Positions 1-5,365 of a stretch of DNA of 5,365 nt are shown in pieces (the first letter of the stretch is position 1; each line of letters begins with the position of its first letter). Position numbers and translations under genes: made by a program. The notes beneath the pieces were generated by a model. It was not told the origin of the DNA. It saw only the letters and a list, made by a program, of their open reading frames with translations, and ran no database searches. This DNA comes from CADEED01 sp035761265 (GTDB taxonomy: Bacteria; Pseudomonadota; Gammaproteobacteria; Steroidobacterales; Steroidobacteraceae): assembly GCA_035761265.1 (NCBI GenBank), contig DASTRL010000130.1, positions 1 through 5,365 of the forward strand, in the 5' to 3' direction.

Positions 1-2123
1 CCGAAGTCCCCCACCAGGTTGTCACCGCCGATGTCCCGAGTGACGAACGCACACACTCGCTGCGGCAGGACGATTGCTTCGGGTTGTTCAACGAAATCGG
101 GGATATAGACGCCGAGGCGCGCAGCGAGGCCGGCCTGTACCGCGCGGGCGTGCGCCACCTGTCGCGCCTGACGCTGAGCGTCGCCGGCCTGCGTCCGCTG
201 CTGCTCGCCACCAGCCCGCGCGAGGACAATGTCCTGCTGAGCGTGCACCTGACGAATCCGGACGTGCGCGGCGAGGGCGGGCGCATCGTCCTGCCGCGCG
301 GCACGCTGCACATCACGCGCTCGCGCTTCATCTGGGCCGGCGTGTGCCACGAGATGATCAAGGTGCGCAACTTCGCCCTGAGCACCGTGGCCACGGAGCT
401 CGTGATCCGCTTCGGCTCGGACTTCGAGCACATCATCGACGTGCGCGCGCAGCGGCGCGTGGACGCGGGCCGCGCGCGCTTCGAGCGCGTCGAGCGCGAC
501 AGCGTGACGCAGGGCTATCTCGGCGCCGACGAGCTGGTGCGCGAGACCGTCGTCGACTGCCACACGACCCCGGATGCGATCTCCTCGGACGCGCTGCGCT
601 ACCGGCTGCAGATCGGCAGCCGCGGCGAGAAGACCATCGCGATCGCCATCGGCTGCCGGTCGGCGAACAAGCCGGTGCAGATCTCCACGTATGCGCGCTC
701 GCTGGCCGCGGCCGAGGAACTGGCGCGCGGTGAGAGCCGCCCGCCGTGCCAGGTGGAGTCCGGTGACACCACGTTCAATGGCTGGCTGCAGCGCTCCGCG
801 GCCGACGTGGGCATGATGCTGACGGCGACGCCGCATGGGCGGGTGCCCACGGCGGGACTGCCCTGGCTCGACGCGCTGTTCGGGCGCGACGCGGTCATCG
901 TGGCCCTGCAGACGCTGTGGCTGTGGCCGGGCATCGCGCGCAACGTGCTGCGTTACCTCGCCGCCACGCAGAGCGCCGACACCTTCGCCGCGAACGGCGC
1001 GGAACCCGGCAAGATCCTCAACGAGGCGCGCGGCGGCGACATCGCGCCCAACTACTTCGGCGTGGACACGACGCCGTTGTTCGTGCTGCTCGCCGGGGCG
1101 TATTACGCGCGCACCGCGGACCTGGATTTCATCGCCGAGCTGTGGCCGGCGATCTGCCAGGCGCTGTCGTGGATCGACGTGTACGGCGACATCGACGGCG
1201 ACGGCTTCGTCGAGGCGCGCATGCGTGCCGCCGGCCCGAGCCCGCACAGCTGGAAGAGCTCGCCGGACGCGGTGTTCCACGCCGACGGGCGACTCGCCCA
1301 GGCGCCGCTCGCGCTGTGCGAGGTCCAGGCGTACGTGTACGGCGCCAAGCTCGGTGCGGCGCGCATCGCCCGCTCGCTGGGCGAGATGCCGCGCGCCATC
1401 GCGCTGGTCGAAGCCGCGCAGGCACTGCAGGCGCGCTTCAACGGCGCCTTCTGGTGCTCGGACATCGAATCCTTCGCGCTGGCGCTGGATGCCGACAAGG
1501 AGCCCTGCCGCGTGCGCACCTCGAACCCGGGACATTGCCTGTACACCGGCATCGCGCACGCGGAGCACGGCCGGCGGCTGATCGCCGGGTTCGGTGACGA
1601 GCAGATGTTCTCCGGCTGGGGCGTGCGCACCGTGGCCGAGAGCGAGCTGCGCTTCAACCCGATGTCCTATCACAACGGCTCGATCTGGCCGCACGACAAC
1701 TCGCTGCTGGCCGCGGGCGCAGCCCGCTACGACGACAAGACATTCGCGCTGCGCATCCTCAACGCGCAGTTCGACGCCGCGCGCAATTTCGACCTGCTGC
1801 GTCTGCCGGAGCTGTTCTGCGGCTTCCGCCGCCGCGGGCGCGAGCTGCCAATGCAGAGTCCCGTGGCCTGCTCGCCGCAGGCGGTCGCGGCAGGCGCGAC
1901 CTTTCTGCTGTTGCAGAGCGTGCTGGGCATCGCCATCGACGGGCTGGACCGGCAGATCGTGCTCGCGCATCCGGTGATGCCCGAGGGCGTGGAGGAGATC
2001 CGCGTGCGCAATCTTTCGGTGGGCGAGGCATCGGTGGATTTCACCGTGCGGCGTCATGCCGGTTCGGTGAGCGCCAGCGTCGAAAGACGCGAAGGCAAGC
2101 TCGACCTTGTCATCCGCAGCTAG
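1..2123 (+). CDS. Glycogen-debranching-like enzyme (amylo-alpha-1,6-glucosidase family), 5'-truncated by the window
   Basis: The first complete codon is at base 3, and the frame stays open from there to the TAG at 2121-2123 (706 codons visible). A TTG at 84 could be taken as a start. However, the 27 in-frame codons before it read as the beginning of the PF14742-type N-terminal domain (SLRQDDCFGLFNEIGDI), so the real start is outside the window. Visible N-terminal landmarks are GLYRAGVRHLSRL and SVHLTNPDV. The C-terminal (alpha/alpha)6-barrel region shows GLPWLDALFGRDAV (879-890 encodes FGRD), EPGKILNEARGGD, FGVDTTPLFVLLAG, GDIDGDGFVEAR, SWKSSPDAVFHADG (from 1248), NPMSYHNGSIWPHDN and RLPELFCGF (Glu codon 1809-1811). 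By family knowledge these enzymes hydrolyse alpha-1,6 branches or related glucosides in the cytoplasm. No signal peptide can be assessed because the N-terminus is missing. Oddity: the usual NQGWKDS motif reads PHSWKSS, so the expected acidic residue is a serine. Family assignment is firm; activity and substrate are uncertain. Confidence 0.9.
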   Translation, partial: EVPHQVVTADVPSDERTHSLRQDDCFGLFNEIGDIDAEARSEAGLYRAGVRHLSRLTLSVAGLRPLLLATSPREDNVLLSVHLTNPDVRGEGGRIVLPRGTLHITRSRFIWAGVCHEMIKVRNFALSTVATELVIRFGSDFEHIIDVRAQRRVDAGRARFERVERDSVTQGYLGADELVRETVVDCHTTPDAISSDALRYRLQIGSRGEKTIAIAIGCRSANKPVQISTYARSLAAAEELARGESRPPCQVESGDTTFNGWLQRSAADVGMMLTATPHGRVPTAGLPWLDALFGRDAVIVALQTLWLWPGIARNVLRYLAATQSADTFAANGAEPGKILNEARGGDIAPNYFGVDTTPLFVLLAGAYYARTADLDFIAELWPAICQALSWIDVYGDIDGDGFVEARMRAAGPSPHSWKSSPDAVFHADGRLAQAPLALCEVQAYVYGAKLGAARIARSLGEMPRAIALVEAAQALQARFNGAFWCSDIESFALALDADKEPCRVRTSNPGHCLYTGIAHAEHGRRLIAGFGDEQMFSGWGVRTVAESELRFNPMSYHNGSIWPHDNSLLAAGAARYDDKTFALRILNAQFDAARNFDLLRLPELFCGFRRRGRELPMQSPVACSPQAVAAGATFLLLQSVLGIAIDGLDRQIVLAHPVMPEGVEEIRVRNLSVGEASVDFTVRRHAGSVSASVERREGKLDLVIRS

Positions 2124-2196
2124 TCCTAGCAAATCGACGGCCGCGAGTCACCGGCCAATGTTGCGCAAATCGCCGAGTCGAGCCGCGGTCGCGCCG

Positions 2197-2221
2197 GGCC
2201 GGAAACCGGCTGGACTTGTTA
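2197..2221 (+). terminator. Weak candidate terminator hairpin between the debranching-like gene and the peptidase gene
   Basis: GCCGG (2198-2202) and CCGGC (2206-2210) form a 5-bp stem with an AAA loop. A possible G-U pair (2197/2211) extends it, and the sequence TGGACTTGTT follows. The stem is GC-rich but the T content afterwards is poor, so a Rho-independent terminator is only a possibility. It sits 74 bases after the upstream stop and about 25 bases before the peptidase ATG. The rest of the spacer (2124-2245) holds other short inverted repeats, namely GGCCG/CGGCC at 2139-2156 and the palindrome TTGCGCAA at 2161-2168. I see no convincing -35/-10 pair in it. Confidence 0.2.
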
Positions 2222-2245
2222 GTCCCGCGCCTCGATGATGCGCGC

Positions 2246-3883
2246 ATGAAAACCACCTTCGCCGTCGTCGCGCTGCTGAGCGCCGTTGCCGTTCACGCAC
2301 AAACCACCGTTCCCGCATTTTCGCCGCAGCACTTCCGTGCGCACGTGGAATTCCTGGCCGACGACCTGCTCGAAGGGCGCGACACCGGCTCGCGCGGCCA
2401 CGAGATCGCCGCGCGCTACGTGGCGACGCAGATGGCGTCGTACGGGCTCGAGCCCGGCGGCGACGCCGGCACCTGGTTGCAGCGCGTGACCTTCCAGAAG
2501 ACCACGCGCGGCAAGGATGCGGGCTCCATCACGATCTCGGGTCCCGCGGGCGAGCAGCGCTTCGCGCACGCCGACAACGTGCTGATCGGGCTGCAGCCGC
2601 GCGAGCCGAACCTGGACCTGTCCGCGCCGCTGGTGTTCGCCGGCTACGGCGTGGAAGACGAGCGTTTCGGCCTCGATGACTACCGGGGACTCGACGTCAA
2701 GGGCTGCATCGTCGTCGTGTTGCGCGGCTTTCCGAAAGGATTGCCCAGCGAGGAGGGCGCGCATCTGAATGCCTCGAAAGGCAGGTTCGCGGAAAAGCAC
2801 GGCGCCATCGGCATGCTGGTCGTTGCGACGCTGCAATCGGAGAAGGCGTTTCCCTGGAAGAAGTCCCTGCAATATGCCAACGATCCGGACTACGCCTGGG
2901 TGCAGCCGGACGGTCAGGCGTTCGAAGAGTCGCCGGGCGTGCGTGCGCGCGCACTGCTGAATGGACCGGCGGCCGAGGCGGCGTTCGCCGGTGCGCGGCG
3001 CACCTTGGCCGACATCCGCCGGGAGGCCGACCGCGTGAAGGCCACGCCGCGCGGTTTCAGACTGAAGACGCGCGTGAATATCCACACCACCGCGACCTGG
3101 GAGCGCGTGACCAGTCCCAACGTCATCGGCATCCTGCCGGGCGCGGACGCCGCGCTGGCGAAGCAGTACGCCGTGTTGTCGGCGCACCTCGATCATCTCG
3201 GCGTCAAGCAGGCCGGTGACGACCCGCAGGAAGACCGCATCTACAACGGCGCGCTCGACAACGCCGCCGGCGTGGCGACGCTGCTCGAAGTCGCGCGCGC
3301 CGCCGCCGCCGCGCCCGACAAGCCGCGTCGCTCCATGATCTTCATCGCGACCACCGGCGAAGAGAAGGGCCTGCTCGGCGCGGACTACTACGCGCGGCAT
3401 CCCACCGTGCCCATCGCGCAGATCGTCGGCAACGTCGATCTCGACATGCCCCTGTTGCTGTACTCCTTCACGGACGTGATCGCCTTCGGCGCCAACCACT
3501 CCTCCATCGGACCCATGGTGGCCCGCGCCGTGGCGCCGATGAACATCAAACTATCGCCGGACCCGATGCCCGAACAGGGCGTGTTCACGCGCTCGGACCA
3601 CTACCGGTTCGTGCGCCAGGGCGTGCCGGCGGTATTCCTCGCGACCGGCATGGCGAGCGGCGGCGACAAATTCTGGGGCGAGTTCCTGAGCGGGACCTAT
3701 CACAGCACCCGGGACGACACTTCCCAGAAGATCGACTGGCAGGCCGGCGCGCGCTTCGCGGAAGTGAACTACCGGATCACGCGGGCCATGACCGACTCGG
3801 ACACCCCGCCGCTGTGGTTCGAGGGCGACTATTTCGGCGATACCTTTGCGCCCAAGGCGGCGCGCGCCACGCGCCAGCCATAA
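2246..3883 (+). CDS. Secreted M28-family zinc metallopeptidase with PA insert domain
   Basis: 545 residues. I chose the ATG at 2246 over the in-frame TTG at 2216 because it opens directly on a signal peptide: MKTT, a hydrophobic core (FAVVALLSAVAV), then HA|Q with likely cleavage after Ala18. The TTG would add ten polar or charged residues in front of it. Neither start has a good Shine-Dalgarno sequence. After an N-terminal segment (EFLADDLLEGRDTGSRG) comes a protease-associated (PA) insert, about residues 129-195 (LVFAGYGVEDERFGLDDY ... GMLVV). The M28 catalytic domain begins near residue 289. By comparison with the Aeromonas aminopeptidase pattern, the di-zinc site is complete: His314 in AHLDHLG, bridging Asp338 in ALDNAAG, the Glu372-Glu373 pair in TGEEKGLLG (general base plus ligand), Asp400 (or Asp398) in VDLDM, and His486 in YHSTRDD. 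The RSDHYRF and GVPAVFLATGM motifs are also present. It probably removes residues from peptides in the periplasm or outside the cell; exact specificity cannot be read. It stands alone, with spacers of about 120 bases on each side. Confidence 0.95.
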   Translation: MKTTFAVVALLSAVAVHAQTTVPAFSPQHFRAHVEFLADDLLEGRDTGSRGHEIAARYVATQMASYGLEPGGDAGTWLQRVTFQKTTRGKDAGSITISGPAGEQRFAHADNVLIGLQPREPNLDLSAPLVFAGYGVEDERFGLDDYRGLDVKGCIVVVLRGFPKGLPSEEGAHLNASKGRFAEKHGAIGMLVVATLQSEKAFPWKKSLQYANDPDYAWVQPDGQAFEESPGVRARALLNGPAAEAAFAGARRTLADIRREADRVKATPRGFRLKTRVNIHTTATWERVTSPNVIGILPGADAALAKQYAVLSAHLDHLGVKQAGDDPQEDRIYNGALDNAAGVATLLEVARAAAAAPDKPRRSMIFIATTGEEKGLLGADYYARHPTVPIAQIVGNVDLDMPLLLYSFTDVIAFGANHSSIGPMVARAVAPMNIKLSPDPMPEQGVFTRSDHYRFVRQGVPAVFLATGMASGGDKFWGEFLSGTYHSTRDDTSQKIDWQAGARFAEVNYRITRAMTDSDTPPLWFEGDYFGDTFAPKAARATRQP

Positions 3884-3894
3884 CCCTGTGTAAA

Positions 3895-3916
3895 AGCTGA
3901 CTATCTCCGGTCAGCT
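3895..3916. other. Stem-loop just after the peptidase stop codon
   Basis: AGCTGAC (3895-3901) and GTCAGCT (3910-3916) are perfect inverted repeats. They form a 7-bp stem, extendable by one T-G wobble (3902/3909), with a short loop. It starts 12 bases after the peptidase TAA. No T-run follows on the + strand, so it is not a typical intrinsic terminator for the peptidase mRNA; it may protect the 3' end or be a Rho-dependent pause site. Read on the minus strand the stem is followed by TTTT, but no minus-strand gene needs termination here. Confidence 0.35.
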
Positions 3917-3992
3917 GTAGGGCGGCTCCTACGCGATGCTGCGGAGCAGTCTCAATATGAGTGGCTTTAGACTCCGACGAACTCGTAGGAGC
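3917..3992 (+). promoter_or_regulatory. Structured leader with competing inverted repeats that can mask the ribosome-binding site of the poly-HAMP gene
   Basis: The segment CGTAGGAGC (3984-3992) contains the AGGAG ribosome-binding sequence. It is perfectly complementary over 9 bp to GCTCCTACG at 3925-3933. It can instead fold locally: CTCC (3972-3975) with GGAG (3988-3991), and ACG (3977-3979) with CGT (3984-3986), with one G/A mismatch between them and a loop AACT. The distal arm also has its own competing local partner, GTAGG (3917-3921) with CCTAC (3928-3932). A small hairpin CTGC-GGA-GCAG lies at 3939-3949. The complementarities are directly visible; a regulatory role is inference. A degenerate REP-type repeat pair is an alternative origin. 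If transcription starts downstream of 3933, only the local hairpin would exist in the mRNA. No clear promoter is visible. Confidence 0.35.
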
Positions 3993-3996
3993 AGGG
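3987..3996 (+). promoter_or_regulatory. Ribosome-binding site of the poly-HAMP gene
   Basis: AGGAG at 3987-3991 lies 11 bases before the ATG at 4003, slightly far for an ideal Shine-Dalgarno sequence. A second purine tract, AGGG (3993-3996), lies 6 bases before the ATG. Together they support 4003 as the start. AGGAG is inside the paired arm of both alternative leader structures, while AGGG would sit just outside them. Confidence 0.6.
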
Positions 3997-4002
3997 CATC
4001 TC

Positions 4003-5365
4003 ATGGACATTTCCGCACGCGGGCGTGCTGCGCCGCGCCGTCGCGCGCCCTCCGCCGCCTTGAAGGTCAAATCCAACGGCAGCGGAGGCGGTGACGGTCA
4101 CGCCGCCACGTCCGACTTCGATCTGAAGAAGCTGTTGCGTGCGTTGCAGGCCATGCGTGACGGCGACTTCAGCGTGCGCCTGGCGACCGACCAGACCGGG
4201 CTCGCCGGCAAGATCGCCGATACCTTCAATGACCTGGTGAGCTGCAACCAGCGGCTGTGCCAGGAGCTCGAGCGTGCCGGGCAGCTGGTCGGCAAGGAAG
4301 GCAAGACGCGCGTGCGCGTGACCAGCGAGCGCCGCAACGGCGCCTGGGGCGCGATGGAATCCTCGGTGAACACGCTGATCGACGATCTGCTGTGGCCCAC
4401 GGCCGAAGTGACGCGGACCATCACCGCCGTCGCCAAGGGCGATCTGACGCAGGGCATGCGACTGGAAGTCGACGGCCGCCCGCTCAAGGGTGAATTCCTG
4501 CGATCCGCCAACGTGGTCAACGAGATGATCGCGCAGATGGGCGTGTTCACCTCCGAGGTGACGCGCGTGGCGCGCGAGGTGGGCACGGAAGGAAAGCTGG
4601 GCGGCCAGGCGCTGGTGCTCGGCGCGAGCGGCGTGTGGCGCGAGCTCACCGACAGCGTGAACTCGATGGCTTCGAATCTCACCGGCCAGGTGCGCAACAT
4701 CTCCGAGGTCACGATCGCCGTGGCCAACGGCGACCTGTCGCGCAAGATCACGGTGGACGTGCACGGCGAGATCCTGCAGCTCAAGGAAGCCATCAACACG
4801 ATGGTGGACCAGCTGCGTTCGTTCGCCTCGGAAGTGACGCGCGTGGCGCGCGAGGTGGGCACCGAGGGCAAGCTCGGCGGCCAGGCCATCGTGCCCGGCG
4901 TCGCGGGCACCTGGAAGGATCTCACGGACAACGTGAACTTCATGGCCGGCAACCTCACCGGCCAGGTGCGCAACATCGCCGAGGTGACCACCGCGGTCGC
5001 CAACGGCGACCTGTCGCGCAAGATCACGGTGGACGTGCAGGGCGAGATCCTGCAGCTCAAGAACACCATCAACACCATGGTGGACCAGCTGCGCTCGTTC
5101 GCCTCGGAAGTGACACGCGTGGCGCGCGAGGTGGGCACCGAGGGCAAGCTCGGCGGCCAGGCGCAGGTGAAGGGCGTCGGCGGAACGTGGAAGGACCTGA
5201 CCGACAACGTGAACGCGATGGCCACCAACCTCACCGGCCAGGTGCGCAACATCGCCGAGGTGACCATTGCCGTGGCGAGCGGCGACCTGTCGCGCAAGAT
5301 CACGGTGGACGTGCAGGGCGAGATCCTGCAGCTCAAGAACACCATCAACACCATGGTGGACCAGC
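4003..5365 (+). CDS. Poly-HAMP signalling protein (probable N-terminal part of a hybrid histidine kinase), 3'-truncated by the window
   Basis: 454 complete codons are visible with no stop before the right edge. The ATG at 4003 is preceded by AGGAG and AGGG. Residues 1 to about 36 are Arg/Ala/Gly/Ser-rich and look disordered, with no signal peptide and no membrane segment, so this part is probably cytoplasmic. From about residue 40 the chain is built of HAMP-like units. The recurring (A/S)(K/N/S)GD(L/F) or DGDF turn has its Asp at residues 55, 147, 244, 336 and 428. Residues 184, 276 and 368 each begin an exact 92-residue repeat starting SEVTRVAREVGTEGKLGGQ. Each repeat combines a unit of about 51 residues (EVTRVAREVG...TWKDLTDNVN.M) with one of about 41 (EVT.AVANGDLSRKITVDV...INTMVDQL). 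This architecture is known from fungal group III hybrid kinases (Nik1/Os-1 type) and bacterial relatives, in which the HAMP chain relays signals to GAF, histidine-kinase, ATPase and receiver domains. Those domains would lie beyond the window and are inferred, not seen. Confidence 0.9.
   Translation, partial: MDISARGRAAPRRRAPSAALKVKSNGSGGGDGHAATSDFDLKKLLRALQAMRDGDFSVRLATDQTGLAGKIADTFNDLVSCNQRLCQELERAGQLVGKEGKTRVRVTSERRNGAWGAMESSVNTLIDDLLWPTAEVTRTITAVAKGDLTQGMRLEVDGRPLKGEFLRSANVVNEMIAQMGVFTSEVTRVAREVGTEGKLGGQALVLGASGVWRELTDSVNSMASNLTGQVRNISEVTIAVANGDLSRKITVDVHGEILQLKEAINTMVDQLRSFASEVTRVAREVGTEGKLGGQAIVPGVAGTWKDLTDNVNFMAGNLTGQVRNIAEVTTAVANGDLSRKITVDVQGEILQLKNTINTMVDQLRSFASEVTRVAREVGTEGKLGGQAQVKGVGGTWKDLTDNVNAMATNLTGQVRNIAEVTIAVASGDLSRKITVDVQGEILQLKNTINTMVDQ
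4165..4551 (+). repeat. Divergent N-terminal HAMP repeat units
   Basis: Before the near-identical array, the coding sequence has older, diverged copies of the same unit. The GD(F/L) turn codons at 4165 and 4441 are 276 bases apart, as in the later repeats. From 4441 to the next one at 4732 the distance is 291 bases, five residues longer. Segments such as CNQRLCQELERAGQLVGKEG and PTAEVTRTITAVAKGDL line up with the SEVTRVAREVGTEGKLGGQ and EVTIAVANGDL parts of later repeats. The match is at protein level, with low DNA identity. Confidence 0.6.
4552..5365 (+). repeat. Tandem in-frame 276-bp (92-residue) HAMP repeats: two full copies and most of a third
   Basis: Copy 1 is 4552-4827, copy 2 is 4828-5103, and copy 3 begins at 5104 and is cut by the window edge. 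The spacing is exactly 276 bases both times. Copies 2 and 3 share an uninterrupted identical stretch of at least 85 bases (5005-5089 and 5281-5365), including synonymous positions. Differences cluster around the Q(A)xV.G..G.W segment (ALVLGASGVW, AIVPGVAGTW, AQVKGVGGTW) and the residue after VN. The array probably continues past the right edge. Confidence 0.95.

Noticed and set aside
74..1597. Several other + strand frames (for example 74-733, 835-1581, 917-1597)
   Set aside because: They are out-of-frame readings of the debranching-like gene, rich in Arg/Pro/Ala, and the true frame carries conserved motifs throughout.
2219..3499. Long open frame (426 codons) on the minus strand across the peptidase gene
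   Set aside because: It is antisense to a peptidase with fully conserved catalytic motifs. Its product is Arg/Gly/His-rich without domain features, which is typical of high-GC shadow frames.
3895..3916. Intrinsic terminator for the peptidase gene
   Set aside because: The hairpin is real but is followed on the + strand by GTAGGGCGG and not by a T-run, so it was listed only as a stem-loop.
3941..3971. Possible -10 elements CAATAT (3953-3958) or TTTAGA (3966-3971) for a promoter of the poly-HAMP gene
   Set aside because: Each matches the consensus at only about half of its positions, and no -35-like hexamer lies at 16-18 bases upstream.
3967..4764. Minus-strand open frame (265 codons) with His/Arg-rich product
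   Set aside because: It lies opposite the start of the poly-HAMP gene, overlaps another minus-strand frame, and has no recognisable protein features.
4098..5354. Long open frame (418 codons) on the minus strand across the HAMP region
   Set aside because: It is exactly antisense to the poly-HAMP gene and shows the same 276-base periodicity. Its openness follows from GC-rich codon use and from one open repeat being copied. The product is a Ser/Arg/Thr-rich string with no recognisable domain.

Overview
The window is GC-rich (roughly two-thirds G+C by eye, with strong G/C bias at third codon positions). It holds three genes, all on the + strand, and the first and last run off the window edges. 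Gene style and protein sequence (a periplasmic M28 peptidase with a PA insert, a bacterial poly-HAMP signalling protein, a PF14742-type debranching enzyme) suggest a free-living proteobacterium. A gammaproteobacterium of the Xanthomonadales/Nevskiales kind is plausible, but this is an impression from protein style and not a proven assignment.

Layout: (1) 1-2123, the 3' part of a glycogen-debranching-like enzyme. Its frame is open to the left edge, so its true start lies upstream of the window. (2) 2124-2245, a 122-base spacer with small GC-rich inverted repeats. (3) 2246-3883, a complete secreted M28-family zinc aminopeptidase/carboxypeptidase-like protein with every expected metal-binding residue. 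(4) 3884-4002, a 119-base spacer that is AT-richer than the genes. It carries several competing inverted repeats, two of which can pair with the AGGAG ribosome-binding sequence of the next gene. (5) 4003-5365, the 5' part of a long poly-HAMP protein with exact 92-residue (276-bp) tandem repeats, of the type that usually ends in histidine-kinase and receiver domains.

The three genes share orientation, but the spacers (about 120 bases each) and unrelated functions (carbohydrate metabolism, periplasmic peptide hydrolysis, signal transduction) give no strong evidence of one operon or pathway. I see no mobile element, CRISPR array, tRNA or rRNA.

I do not see a clear undescribed multi-gene system. 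The points most worth a second look are the possible RNA switch in front of the poly-HAMP gene, the substituted putative catalytic acid motif in the debranching-like enzyme, and the near-identical HAMP repeats.
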